A stretch of DNA of 64,000 nt. Source: Kineococcus rhizosphaerae (GTDB lineage: Bacteria > Actinomycetota > Actinomycetes > Actinomycetales > Kineococcaceae). The stretch spans positions 96,713 to 160,712 of the forward strand of contig NZ_PVZF01000014.1 of NCBI RefSeq assembly GCF_003002055.1, read 5' to 3'. Below the pieces are notes generated by a model, which did no database searches, was not told where the DNA came from, and was given only the letters and a program-made list of their open reading frames with translations. Numbering within the stretch: the stretch's first letter is position 1; every line of letters begins with the position of its first letter. Both the position numbers and the translations under genes were made by a program. Positions 1 through 8,176 of the stretch are shown here, piece by piece.

Positions 1-134
1 GTCGTCCTGGGGTCTCAGTCGGAAACGCACGCTTGCTCCGCGGGGATCGGTCCTCGGGTCGAGACTGTCGACCCGGGCAGCGACTCTAGGGCGTCGCCGC
101 AGGCGGGCCGACACCCACCCGGCCGGCTCGGCGC

Positions 135-338
135 TCAGGCGCCGTCGACGCCCAGGACCCGGTCGAGCTCGACCTCGGGCAGGGGGCCCTCGCTCTCGGA
201 GGCCGCGACCACGACGTCGGTGTAGAGCTCGATCTCCTCCGCGAGGTCGGTGTCGGCCAGGGGCGCGACGGAGCGTGCCCCGGGCAGGACCGGGCGGCCC
301 CGGTCGGCGGCGGAGTCCGGATCGGGCGAGTGCGTCAT
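135..338 (-). CDS. Small acidic hypothetical protein (67 aa)
   Basis: I do not recognise this protein. It is 67 residues, Asp/Glu-rich, without a membrane segment or signal peptide; the second half (LAEEIELYTDVVVAASESEG) could be a helix. The ATG at 338 is preferred over an upstream ATG at 395 because the extra residues are Pro/Ala-rich and look like non-coding translation. The downstream 134 bases to the window edge show no gene or RNA that I can recognise. It lies just upstream of the stop of a convergently unrelated phosphoesterase gene on the same strand, 67 bases away, so it could be the last gene of that unit. Confidence 0.5.
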   Translation of the reverse strand: MTHSPDPDSAADRGRPVLPGARSVAPLADTDLAEEIELYTDVVVAASESEGPLPEVELDRVLGVDGA

Positions 339-405
339 GGTGCCCCCACCGTACGCCGGGGCGGGGAGCGCCGGGGGTGGATCGGCCCGCGTCACCCCTG
401 TGGAG

Positions 406-2127
406 TCACCGGTCCCCGGTCGCGGGGCTGCTCGTGCCGGCGGGGCTGCTCGTGCCGGCGGGGCTGCTCGTGCCGGCGGGGCTGCTCGTGCCGCCCGTAC
501 CGCCCGTGCCCGTGGAGGAGGTGGGCGAGGAGGTGGGCACGACGAGCGGCGGGCGGTCGTCGTCGGTCAGGACGGTGCGCTGGAGGCTGACCTCGGCCAG
601 CCCGAGCCCGCCGACCGTGACCTCGTCGTAGGCCAGCAGCTTGCCGGCGTCCTCGCCTGAGCGGCCGAAGTACAGCAGCGTCGCCGACAGCGGCAGCGGG
701 TCGCCGTCGGCGAGGCGGGTGAGCCCGGCCGCGGTGATGCCCGCTCCCCCGGTGGTGCCCTCGACCATGATCCGCGTCCCGGACGCGTCGAGCTTCACCG
801 AGCGCTTGTGCAGGTGCCCGGCCAGGACGAGCGGGACGCGCCCGAGCAGGGGCTGCAGGCCACTGGGGTCGTGGACGAGGGCGACGTCGACGGGGTCGTC
901 GGCGTGCGCGTCGTCCCAGGCCTCGACGCCCCGGGCGAGGACCTCGTTGGCCGCCTGCTGGGTCTGCTCGGCGGTACCGGTGGCGACCTTGCCCTCGCCG
1001 TCGGGGGTGAAGACGGGGTCGCCCTGGCCGGCGAGGACGAGCCCGGCGACCTGCGCGGTGGCCCCGGCGTCCAGGACGATCGCCCCCTCGGCGGCGACCT
1101 GGGCCTGCGTGTCGGCGGAGTCGTGGTTGCCGCGGACCCAGACGTAGGGGACGCCGACGGTCTTGATGCGGTTCAGGAAGCCGGCCTCGGCGACGGTGCC
1201 CCACGTGGTGGTGTCGCCGGTGTCGATCACGGCCTGCACCTTGAACTGCTTGACGAGGTTGTCGGTCAGGTCGTACCCGAGCGGGTTCAGGTGCAGGTCG
1301 GAGACGTGCAGGACGGTGGTGACGTCCTCGCCGAGCCCGCTGCCGCCCGGCTGGGCGTCACCGAGGACGGGCAGGTTGGCGGCGGCGGCGTACAGGGTGG
1401 AGACGCTGCGGACGATGTCGGACAGGCCGCTGCGGTAGCTCTCGAGCCGTTCGAGGGCGTTCTGGGTGGTGGAGACGAGGTAGGGCGCGCGGGACAGCAG
1501 TCCGGTGAAGCGGGGCTGGCGCAGCGCGGCGGGGTCGAACGTCGCCCACGCCCCGCTGCCGGTGGCGACGACGACGACGAGCAGCCCCGCCCCGGTCTGC
1601 AGCGTGCGGCGGCGGCCGCGGAAGACGACGACGGAGGCCAGCAGCGCCCCGGCCGCCCCGCAGCCGAGGCTGTAGGCCGCAGCGCGGACGGTGGCGGCCC
1701 GCACGGTGTCGGCGGCGGTCAGCTCCAGGGCCAGCAGCTGCTGCGGCGAGCGCACCAGCCGAGCGGCGGCGTCGACGTCGACGCTGCGGATGTTGGCCGT
1801 GACGACGACCGGGGCGCGGTGGGTGTCGAACTGGACCTTGCCGATGGGCGGGAGGTCGACCTCGACGCCCGGGGTCAGGCTGGGCCGGACACGGACCTCG
1901 GTCTGCAGGGGCCCGACGTAGGTGGTGGACCCGGGGGCCAGCGCGAACCCGACGGCCGCCCCGGCGCCGCCGACGACGAGGACGGCGATCCAGGGCAGGA
2001 GGTGGCGGCGCAGGAACCGCCCGGCCGGGCGGGCGGTGGCGGCGTCCCACCGGGCGCTCCAGCGGGCGCGCCGGCGGTGCGGGGGGCGCGCGGGCCCGGG
2101 CTCGGGACGGCGTTTCCTGTTGGACAT
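406..2127 (-). CDS. Membrane-anchored metallophosphoesterase (calcineurin-like)
   Basis: A 573-residue protein. An Arg/Pro-rich cytoplasmic N-terminus is followed by a membrane segment (about 43-64), an extracytoplasmic stretch, and two more hydrophobic segments (about 150-168 and 178-196). The metallophosphoesterase domain starts near residue 270 and carries the metal ligands in order: SDLHL (about 276-280), DTGDTT (about 302), RGNHDS (about 332-337), and AGHLHKR near 430. The final 30 residues are a Ser/Thr/Pro/Gly tail built on a repeated GTSSPA unit. Start is the ATG at 2127; an adjacent GTG one codon upstream is equally possible and neither has a strong ribosome site. The family hydrolyses phosphate esters or nucleotides; the real substrate is unknown. 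Confidence 0.85.
   Translation of the reverse strand: MSNRKRRPEPGPARPPHRRRARWSARWDAATARPAGRFLRRHLLPWIAVLVVGGAGAAVGFALAPGSTTYVGPLQTEVRVRPSLTPGVEVDLPPIGKVQFDTHRAPVVVTANIRSVDVDAAARLVRSPQQLLALELTAADTVRAATVRAAAYSLGCGAAGALLASVVVFRGRRRTLQTGAGLLVVVVATGSGAWATFDPAALRQPRFTGLLSRAPYLVSTTQNALERLESYRSGLSDIVRSVSTLYAAAANLPVLGDAQPGGSGLGEDVTTVLHVSDLHLNPLGYDLTDNLVKQFKVQAVIDTGDTTTWGTVAEAGFLNRIKTVGVPYVWVRGNHDSADTQAQVAAEGAIVLDAGATAQVAGLVLAGQGDPVFTPDGEGKVATGTAEQTQQAANEVLARGVEAWDDAHADDPVDVALVHDPSGLQPLLGRVPLVLAGHLHKRSVKLDASGTRIMVEGTTGGAGITAAGLTRLADGDPLPLSATLLYFGRSGEDAGKLLAYDEVTVGGLGLAEVSLQRTVLTDDDRPPLVVPTSSPTSSTGTGGTGGTSSPAGTSSPAGTSSPAGTSSPATGDR
423..494. repeat. 18-bp tandem repeat, four copies
   Basis: Four head-to-tail copies of an 18-base unit (CGGGGCTGCTCGTGCCGG) at 423-440, 441-458, 459-476 and 477-494; the last copy differs at its end. 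Read on the minus strand each copy encodes Gly-Thr-Ser-Ser-Pro-Ala, so the repeat is in frame in the tail of the metallophosphoesterase and changes in copy number would only lengthen or shorten that tail. Confidence 0.9.
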
Positions 2128-2199
2128 CACGACGATCTTCGCGCAGCCGGACCGGGAGCGCTGCGCGTGGCGGGCCCCGGAGGGGGGTACGGGGACGGC

Positions 2200-3048
2200 A
2201 TGACCGAGACGACAGCCGACACCCCGTTCCGCGACCTGCGCTCCTCCTCCCCCACCGGCCGCCCCGGCCCGGCCCTGGTCACCGGGGCCGAGTCCGGCAT
2301 CGGCCGGGCCGTGGCCGTCGAACTGGCCCGCCGCGGCCACGACGTCGGCCTCACCTGGTTCCGCGACGAGGCCGCCGGACGGGCGACGGTGCGCGAGGTG
2401 GAGGCGCTGGGCCGTCGCGCGGCGCTGCGGCACGTGGACCTGCGCGACCTGCCGGCGGCGGCCGACGTCGTGGACTCCCTGGCCGAGGAGCTGGGCGGGG
2501 TGGAGGTGCTGGTCAACGACGCCGGCACCGGTACCTCGACGCTGCTGCTGGACCTGTCGTTCGAGGACTGGCGCGAGGTGCTGTCCGTGGACCTCGACGC
2601 GGCCTTCCTCTTCCTGCAGCGCGCGGCCCGCCGGATGGTGGCGGCCGGCCGCGGCGGGCGCGTCGTCAACGTCACCAGCGTCCACGAGCACCAGCCCCGG
2701 GTCGGGGCGGCGCCGTACTGCGCGGCCAAGGGCGGGCTGGGGCTGCTGACGCGCACCGCGGCGATCGAGCTGGCCGAGCACGGCATCACGGTCAACGCGG
2801 TGGCCCCCGGGGAGATCGCCACGCCCATGACGGGGCAGGAGGACACCGATCCGCACACCGAGCACCGTCCGGGGGTCCCGCTGGGCCGCCCGGGCGACGC
2901 GCGGGAGGTCGCGGCGCTGGTGGGTTTCCTGTGCTCGGCGCAGGCGTCGTACGTGACGGGGTCGTCGTACGCGGTGGACGGCGGGATGCTGCAGATGGGG
3001 CCGATGGCCGGTTCGCACCTGAGCGAGGAGGCGTGGCGACGGCCCTGA
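2200..3048 (+). CDS. Short-chain dehydrogenase/reductase (SDR)
   Basis: A 282-residue classical SDR. The cofactor motif TGAESGIG is at residues 28-35. The NNAG-type motif appears as NDAG, an Asp for Asn change at a position that normally supports the central sheet. The catalytic Ser lies in NVTSVHE and the Tyr/Lys pair in YCAAKGG. The C-terminus ends with the usual YVTGSSYAVDGG stretch. The ATG at 2200 follows a purine-rich GGAGGGGG. It diverges from the phosphoesterase gene (73 bases apart) and converges on a membrane-protein gene. Substrate unknown; glucose-1-dehydrogenase or 3-oxoacyl-ACP-reductase-type annotation is common for such sequences but not supported specifically here. Confidence 0.85.
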   Translation: MTETTADTPFRDLRSSSPTGRPGPALVTGAESGIGRAVAVELARRGHDVGLTWFRDEAAGRATVREVEALGRRAALRHVDLRDLPAAADVVDSLAEELGGVEVLVNDAGTGTSTLLLDLSFEDWREVLSVDLDAAFLFLQRAARRMVAAGRGGRVVNVTSVHEHQPRVGAAPYCAAKGGLGLLTRTAAIELAEHGITVNAVAPGEIATPMTGQEDTDPHTEHRPGVPLGRPGDAREVAALVGFLCSAQASYVTGSSYAVDGGMLQMGPMAGSHLSEEAWRRP

Positions 3049-3094
3049 CGAGGACCGGTCACCCCACCACGCCCAGAGGTGGCTCAGAGGTCGT

Positions 3095-3541
3095 TCAGAG
3101 GTCCAGGGCGGCGGCCCGGTCGCGGGCGTGGGCCCACTCGACGGGCGCGGCGGCCGCGGCCCAGCCCAGTGCGACCGGCAGCGCCAGGAGGCGGTTCGGC
3201 CGGGTGAGGCCGCGCCGGCGCATCCGCTCGGGCAGACCCCGGCCCAGGACCCACACGGGGATCCCGGCGGCCGACAGCCCCAGGTGCCGCAGGGCGAGGG
3301 CCGTCTCGTGCGCGGGGACGACGTCGGGGTCCACCGGCCGGGCGCGGTCGGCGGTGGCCCGGCGCCACACCGCGTCCGAGGCGGCGACGGCACCGCCGAA
3401 CACCAGACCCAGCCCGACCTGGGCGGCGAGCCGCCGGCGCCGGGTGGGCAGGTCGTACGCCCACTGCGCGAGCCCGGTGGCGGCCCCGGCCGCGGCGATG
3501 TCGACGACGGCGAGGGCACGGGCGAGCCGGAGCGGTTCCAC
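3095..3541 (-). CDS. Small integral membrane protein of unknown function
   Basis: A 148-residue protein with about four hydrophobic segments: VVDIAAAGAATGLAQW near the start, VGLGLVFGGAVAASDAVW, HLGLSAAGIPVWVLG, and LLALPVALGWAAAAAPVEW. Basic loops (PTRRRRL, RMRRRGL) separate them. I chose the GTG at 3541 because it precedes the first coherent segment; the frame is open much further upstream but through Arg/Pro-rich non-coding-like residues. It is convergent with the SDR gene. I cannot assign a family. Confidence 0.6.
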   Translation of the reverse strand: MEPLRLARALAVVDIAAAGAATGLAQWAYDLPTRRRRLAAQVGLGLVFGGAVAASDAVWRRATADRARPVDPDVVPAHETALALRHLGLSAAGIPVWVLGRGLPERMRRRGLTRPNRLLALPVALGWAAAAAPVEWAHARDRAAALDL

Positions 3542-3585
3542 GTCCGGCCAACGGGCACCGTGCGGGGCCCGTTCCCCGGTGCGCC

Positions 3586-3966
3586 TCAGCGGTCGGCGTA
3601 CGCCTGCCGGGCGGTCTGCACCTGCGGCACCGACGCCTCGAGCAGTTCCGCGAGCCCCTGCAGCTGCCCGGACACCCGGACCCCGAGCGGGGTGAGCTCG
3701 TACTCCACGCGCGGCGGGATGGCGGTCACCACCTCGCGCAGGACCATGCCGTCGCGCTCGAGGGTCTGCAGGGTCTGGGCGAGCATCTTCTCGCTGACCC
3801 CTTCCACCCTGCGCCGCAACGCGTTGAAGCGGATCGCGCCCTCCCCCAGGGCGAGCAGGACGAGCGAGGCCCACTTGGAGGTGACGTCCTCGAACGCCGC
3901 GCGGGAGGTGCAGTCGCGGGCGAAGACGTCGGCGACCAGGTCCTGCGGGGGCGAGTCGCTGTCCAT
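3586..3966 (-). CDS. HxlR-family transcriptional regulator (QorR/YtfH-like)
   Basis: A 126-residue winged-helix protein. The N-terminus holds a single Cys (FARDCTSR), the position used for redox sensing in HypR/QorR-type members. The HxlR core follows: KWASLVLLALGEGAIRFNAL, RRVEGVSEKMLAQTLQTLER (recognition helix) and the wing DGMVLREVVTAIPPRVEYEL. It is transcribed divergently from a qorB homologue 84 bases away, the same layout as ytfH/ytfG in Escherichia coli, which makes it the likely regulator of that gene. An alternative ATG at 3990 would add eight residues; the shorter form fits usual family length. Confidence 0.88.
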   Translation of the reverse strand: MDSDSPPQDLVADVFARDCTSRAAFEDVTSKWASLVLLALGEGAIRFNALRRRVEGVSEKMLAQTLQTLERDGMVLREVVTAIPPRVEYELTPLGVRVSGQLQGLAELLEASVPQVQTARQAYADR

Positions 3967-3994
3967 GGGGACAGGGTACCGCGGGAACATGTGG

Positions 3995-4013
3995 CACTGT
4001 GGATTCGTTAGTG
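3995..4013. promoter_or_regulatory. Candidate HxlR operator in the divergent promoter region
   Basis: An inverted repeat CACT-N11-AGTG lies in the 84-base gap between the HxlR regulator and qorB. It sits in the least GC-rich part of the gap. The arms are only four bases, so this is a positional suggestion rather than a strong motif. Confidence 0.3.
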
Positions 4014-4050
4014 CTTTCGACCACGCAGTGCTCACCTCCGAGGAGACCCC

Positions 4051-4923
4051 ATGACCACGTACGCCGTCACCGCCGCCAGCGGCCACCTCGGACGCCTCGC
4101 CGTCGAGGCCCTCCTCGACCGCGGCGTCGCCGCGCCCGACGTCGTCGCCGTCGTCCGCACCCCCGCCAAGGTCGCCGACCTCGCCGAGCGCGGCGTCGTC
4201 GTCCGCACCGGCGACTACTCCGACCCCGCCACCCTGCCCGCCGCGCTCGCCGGCGTCGACCGTCTGCTGCTCGTCTCCGGCAGCGAGGTCGGCCAGCGCG
4301 TCGCCCAGCACACCAACGTGATCGAGGCCGCGAAGACGGCCGGGGTGCAGCGCATCGTCTACACCTCCCTGCTGCGCGCGGACTCCAGCCCGAGCCCGCT
4401 GGCCCCCGAGCACAAGGCCACCGAGGAGGCGCTCGCCGCCTCCGGGATCGCGTACGTCGTCCTGCGCAACAGCTGGTACTTCGAGAACTACACCGAGCGT
4501 CTCGGCGAGTACCTCGGTGCGGGCCAGGTCCTGGGCGCCACCCACGGCGGGAAGGTCTCGGCCGCCACCCGCGCCGACTACGCCGGGGCCGCGGCCGCCG
4601 CCCTCACCTCCGACGACGACACCTCGCGCACGTACGAGCTCGCGGGCCCCGCGTTCGACTTCACCGAGCTCGCCGCGACGATCACCGAGGTCACCGGCAC
4701 GACGGTCGTCTCGAAGGACGTCCCCGGCGAGGAGTACGAGCAGACCCTGACCGGCTTCGGCCTCGACGCCGGCACCGCCGGCTTCGTCGCGGCCCTCGAC
4801 GCCTCCATCGCGCGCGGGGACCTGCACACCGACTCCGACGACCTGGCGACGCTCCTCGGCCGCCCCGCCACGAGCCTCGCCGACGCCGTCCGCGCCGCCC
4901 ACCAGGCCCGCTCGGCGTCCTGA
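4051..4923 (+). CDS. qorB: NAD(P)H:quinone oxidoreductase, QorB/YtfG type
   Basis: A 290-residue NmrA-like atypical SDR. The N-terminal nucleotide-binding loop reads TAASGHLG. Downstream blocks match E. coli QorB closely along the whole length: VDRLLLVSGSEVGQRVAQH, QRIVYTSLLRAD, VVLRNSWYFENYTE, and SAATRADYAGAAAAAL. QorB-type enzymes reduce quinones with NADPH and protect against electrophiles. ATG at 4051 is preceded by GAGGAGA, a strong ribosome site. Regulation by the divergent HxlR protein is inferred from gene order. A perfect hairpin 53 bases downstream ends the unit. Confidence 0.92.
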   Translation: MTTYAVTAASGHLGRLAVEALLDRGVAAPDVVAVVRTPAKVADLAERGVVVRTGDYSDPATLPAALAGVDRLLLVSGSEVGQRVAQHTNVIEAAKTAGVQRIVYTSLLRADSSPSPLAPEHKATEEALAASGIAYVVLRNSWYFENYTERLGEYLGAGQVLGATHGGKVSAATRADYAGAAAAALTSDDDTSRTYELAGPAFDFTELAATITEVTGTTVVSKDVPGEEYEQTLTGFGLDAGTAGFVAALDASIARGDLHTDSDDLATLLGRPATSLADAVRAAHQARSAS

Positions 4924-4975
4924 CCGGCCCACCCCTTCCCGCGCACCGCACACGAAGAACCCCCGCACCGTTCTG

Positions 4976-5007
4976 CTCGGGGTCCGGCGCACGCTCCGGA
5001 CCCCGAG
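4976..5007 (+). terminator. Perfect 12-bp hairpin after qorB
   Basis: The arms CTCGGGGTCCGG (4976-4987) and CCGGACCCCGAG (4996-5007) pair perfectly around an 8-base loop. There is no T-run, as is common for terminators in high-GC actinobacteria. Confidence 0.6.
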
Positions 5008-5055
5008 ACGACGGGCCGGGCGGCGCGACGTGTGCTTCGCGCGCAGGATCGGGGG

Positions 5056-5952
5056 GTGCCCCGACGACTCCCCCGCGTCCCGCTGAGCGCGGCCTTCCCG
5101 CCCGCCCCCGCCCCGGGGGTCCCCGGCGACCCGGGCGTCTGCCCGGGCGAGCAGTTCCGCCGGGTCACCGCCGAGCGGGCCACCGTGCTCGGCGGGCCGG
5201 CGGCGATCCTGATGCAGGTCGCGCACCCGCTCGTCGCCGAGGGCGTCGCGGTGCACAGCGACTACGCGGCGGGGCCCGCGCGCCGGCTCCTGGGGACGCT
5301 GCAGGCCGCGCTGACGGTGACGTTCGGGGACACCGAGCAGGCGCACGCCGCGGCCCGGCACGTCGGGCGCGCCCACGCCCCCGTCCGCGGGACGACCCGC
5401 GCGGACGTCCCCGGCACCCCCGCCGGGACCCCGTACCGGGCCAACGACCCCGACCTGGCGCTGTGGGTCCACGCGACCCTCGTGTGGACCGCGCGCCGGG
5501 TCGTCGAGCGGTACGCCGGGCTGCGCCTGTCGCCGCAGGAACGGGAACGGCACTGGCAGGAGTCGAAGCCGTTCGCGCGCATGTTCGCCGTCCCCGACCG
5601 GGTGCTGCCGGGTTCGGTGGCGCAGTTCGAGGAGTACTTCGCCGACACCGTCCACGGGCTCGTGGTCACCGACGCGGCCCGCGCGATCGCCGCGGACATC
5701 CTCACCCAGCGCACCGCTCCCCCGCTGCCGGGCGTCGCGGCCCTGTCCCGCACCGTCACCGCCGACGTGCTGCCGGCCCGCCTCGCCGACGCCTACGGGC
5801 TGCGCCGGACCCCGGCCGCGCGCGTCGTCCGCGGGCTCCTGGTGCGCTCCCGGCCCGTCCTGCCGCGACGGCTCGCGCAGTGGCCGCACGCCGAGGTCGC
5901 GCGCCGCAGGGTTCAGACGTTGCAGCCGCGCGCGTCGACCCTCCAGGGCTGA
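5056..5952 (+). CDS. MpaB-type oxygenase (DUF2236)
   Basis: About 298 residues. Hallmarks of the DUF2236 family, related to mycophenolic-acid MpaB and the latex-clearing protein, are present: an early AILMQVAHPLVAEGVAVHSD block, a heme-coordinating-type histidine region, and the NDPDLALWVHATLVW block. Family members are heme oxygenases or uncharacterised relatives. Two in-frame GTG starts exist: 5032, which lies inside a copy of the short palindromic repeat described below, and 5056, preceded by AGGATCGGGG; I prefer 5056. The 3' end overlaps the convergent PLP-enzyme gene by 40 bases. Confidence 0.8.
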   Translation: MPRRLPRVPLSAAFPPAPAPGVPGDPGVCPGEQFRRVTAERATVLGGPAAILMQVAHPLVAEGVAVHSDYAAGPARRLLGTLQAALTVTFGDTEQAHAAARHVGRAHAPVRGTTRADVPGTPAGTPYRANDPDLALWVHATLVWTARRVVERYAGLRLSPQERERHWQESKPFARMFAVPDRVLPGSVAQFEEYFADTVHGLVVTDAARAIAADILTQRTAPPLPGVAALSRTVTADVLPARLADAYGLRRTPAARVVRGLLVRSRPVLPRRLAQWPHAEVARRRVQTLQPRASTLQG

Positions 5953-6920
5953 GCCCCCACGACCTGCAGCTCGTCGGCCAGGTTCACGGCCGAGCAGACG
6001 TGGTTGGGGACGATGCGCACCCGCGTCCCGACGGGCGCGTCGAACCCCGTGATGGTCGCGTGGTGCTCCGACAGCGCCGTGATCCGGGCGCCGGGGTGGT
6101 CCGGCAGCCGGCCGAAACCGCTCGCGTACGCCGGGCGGTCGGCGCCGAGCACCTTGCTGCCCGCGTCGGCGACCACCCGCCCCTCGAACCGGGCGACGAC
6201 GGTCGCGACGACGCTCAGCGCGACGTCGTCGAACGTGACGGTCCCCAGTTCGACCTGCTGGGCGTCGCCGAAGACGTAGACCCCCGGCCGGTACTCGGTG
6301 AGCACGCCCCGGTCGGCGAACTCCACCGACGGGGTCGAGCCCCCGCTGACGACGCGGGCCGTGATGCCCTGCGCCGCCAGCGACTCCACGGCCCGGGCGA
6401 GTTCGCGGGCCTCGTCCGCGGCGGCCCGCGCGCGCCCGTCCGGGGAGTAGGAGTGCCCGGGGAAGGCGAACACCCCGTCGACGACGAGCCCCGCCGCCTG
6501 GGCCGCGGCCGCGATCCGGCCGGCGTCCGCGGCGGGTGCCCCGCTGCGGCCCATCCCGGGGTCGACCTCGACGAGGACGCGCAGCCCCGGCACGTCCGGC
6601 AGCGCGTCCGTCCCCGAGATCCCCACCGTGAGCCGGACCCGGCCGGCCAGCGCCCGCACCCGCGCCGTTCGCTCGGCGTCGAAGAACACCGGGTAGGCCA
6701 CGAACAGGTCGTCGCAGACCCGCGCGAACACCTCGGCCTCCGAGACCGTCGCGACGCTCAGCCCGACCGCTCCCGCCGCGAGCTGGCGACGGGCCACCTC
6801 CAGGGACTTGTGGGTCTTGGCGTGCGGGCGGACGGCCAGCCCGGCCAGCGCGGCGTGCGTGCGGGCCAGGTTGGCCTCGAGCCGGACGGGGTCGACGAGC
6901 AGGTGCGGGGTGGCGGTCAC
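5913..6920 (-). CDS. PLP-dependent D-threonine aldolase / D-serine dehydratase-like enzyme
   Basis: A 335-residue fold-type III (alanine-racemase-like) enzyme. The N-terminal motif VRPHAKTHKS contains the Lys that binds pyridoxal phosphate. Near the C-terminus NHVCSAVNL supplies the His and Cys that bind the divalent metal in D-serine dehydratases and D-threonine aldolases. The phosphate-binding region VVSGGSTPS and VYVFGDAQQ are also family-typical. The GTG at 6920 directly follows GGGGAGG with almost no spacing, so the exact start is uncertain. It follows the carbon-nitrogen hydrolase gene by 19 bases, so the two are probably co-transcribed. Substrate could be D-threonine, D-serine or a 3-hydroxy amino acid. 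Confidence 0.85.
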   Translation of the reverse strand: MTATPHLLVDPVRLEANLARTHAALAGLAVRPHAKTHKSLEVARRQLAAGAVGLSVATVSEAEVFARVCDDLFVAYPVFFDAERTARVRALAGRVRLTVGISGTDALPDVPGLRVLVEVDPGMGRSGAPAADAGRIAAAAQAAGLVVDGVFAFPGHSYSPDGRARAAADEARELARAVESLAAQGITARVVSGGSTPSVEFADRGVLTEYRPGVYVFGDAQQVELGTVTFDDVALSVVATVVARFEGRVVADAGSKVLGADRPAYASGFGRLPDHPGARITALSEHHATITGFDAPVGTRVRIVPNHVCSAVNLADELQVVGAQPWRVDARGCNV

Positions 6921-6939
6921 CTCCCCATCCTGGCGGGCC

Positions 6940-7935
6940 TCAGAACCCGGCGCGCTCGCGGCTGCGGACGTCGTCGACGAGTTCGCCGTGCCCGCTCTCG
7001 CGCACCCGCCGGCGCCACGGACGGGCCTTGGTGACGGCGACGTCGACGTCCGTCTCGACGTCGGACCCACCGGCCACCAGGTCGAGGACGACGACGTCGC
7101 GCCCGGGTGAGCACCGCTCCAGCCACCGCCCGCCCGGTGCGACGAACCCGGCCGCGGCGGCCGGGTCCTGCTGCGGGGGGACGGCGAAGCTCACCCACAG
7201 CCCGTTCGTGGCCGCGTGCCCGGCGCACTCCACGGCGAAGGCGGCGGCGTGGTGGTCGGCGTTCCCCGTGCTGGAGAACAGCACCCCGTCGACGTCGAGG
7301 CGCTCGTACTCGGCGAAGACCTCCGGGAAGTGCGACTCCAGGCCGAGGGCGAGGCCGAAGCGCCAGCCGTCGACGGCGACGACGACCGGCGCACGCCCCG
7401 GGGAGTACATCCACGTGGCCTTGGTGTGCGACAGGTACCGCTCGTCGTACCGCGTCCGGACCCGGCCGCGGTGGTCCAGGACGTACAGGCAGTTGTGCGG
7501 CCGGTTCCCGGCGCTGAGCCGGTGGGTGGACCCGAACACCGTCCACAACCGCAGCTCGGCCGCCAGCCGGGCCGTCGTCTCGAGCTCGTCGCGCAGGACG
7601 TCCCAGGCGAACCGGTCCCAGTCGGACGGGCCGATCTCGTCGGGCCCGGTGCTCGACAGGACGCGCTTGTCGGGGAAGCAGGTCGCCCCCTCGGGCAGGT
7701 GCAGCAACCGCGCCCCCTGCTGCGCGGCCCGGCGCATCCGGTCCCGCACGAGTTCGCCACCGCGCCGCAGGACGGCCGGGTCGGTGGGGTCCTGCCCGAC
7801 GGGCAGCTGCGCGACGGCCACCCGCAGGGGGGCCCGTCGGTCGGCCCGGAAGTGCTGCAGCGCAGCGGTGTAGGGCTGGCCGGTCTGGGCCGCACGGGCC
7901 CGCACGAGGCGTTTGAGGTTCTTGTCGACGGTCAT
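6940..7935 (-). CDS. Carbon-nitrogen hydrolase homologue lacking the catalytic cysteine
   Basis: A 331-residue protein. Residues 1-30 form a small basic N-terminal segment (KNLKRLVRARAAQTG). The nitrilase-fold domain follows from about residue 37 (LRVAVAQLPVG). The catalytic Glu is in HLPEGATCF and the Lys in HTKATW. The nucleophile motif, normally of the form CxxxxFPE, reads GLESHFPE here, with Gly (codon GGC) in place of Cys. The rest, such as GVLFSSTGNADH, is intact and the frame is unbroken. ATG 7935 has GGAAGG eight bases upstream. It may bind rather than hydrolyse an amide or nitrile, or it may be inactive; the adjoining PLP-enzyme gene suggests a joint role in amino-acid metabolism. 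Confidence 0.82.
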   Translation of the reverse strand: MTVDKNLKRLVRARAAQTGQPYTAALQHFRADRRAPLRVAVAQLPVGQDPTDPAVLRRGGELVRDRMRRAAQQGARLLHLPEGATCFPDKRVLSSTGPDEIGPSDWDRFAWDVLRDELETTARLAAELRLWTVFGSTHRLSAGNRPHNCLYVLDHRGRVRTRYDERYLSHTKATWMYSPGRAPVVVAVDGWRFGLALGLESHFPEVFAEYERLDVDGVLFSSTGNADHHAAAFAVECAGHAATNGLWVSFAVPPQQDPAAAAGFVAPGGRWLERCSPGRDVVVLDLVAGGSDVETDVDVAVTKARPWRRRVRESGHGELVDDVRSRERAGF

Positions 7936-8176
7936 GGTCACGGCCTTCCACGCCGCGGTCCGCAGGTCCCCCAGCGACCGGACCGCGCGGGTCAGGTCCT
8001 CCGACGTCGACCCGAGGCGCTGTGCCCCTCCACCCGTGGGGAGCCGAGCTGGGGTCGGCCCGCGAGGGCTCGGCGTGGGTCGCGCCGTGCCCGACAGCCT
8101 GCCGAGCGGTGGCCGGGGAGTCAACCGGTGCGGAATCCTCGTGGCCCGGGTGGTCCCCTCGCCCTACGGTGGCCCG

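Noticed and set aside
1..134. tRNA or other RNA gene at the left edge
   Set aside because: No cloverleaf or conserved RNA motif could be found in this short stretch.
423..494. CRISPR or mobile-element repeat
   Set aside because: Units are contiguous 18-mers without spacers and encode an in-frame Gly-Thr-Ser-Ser-Pro-Ala tail.
406..3558. One 1050-residue minus-strand protein covering the phosphoesterase and the SDR region
   Set aside because: Only the part from 2127 downward has protein-like composition; the upstream part is antisense to a complete SDR gene.
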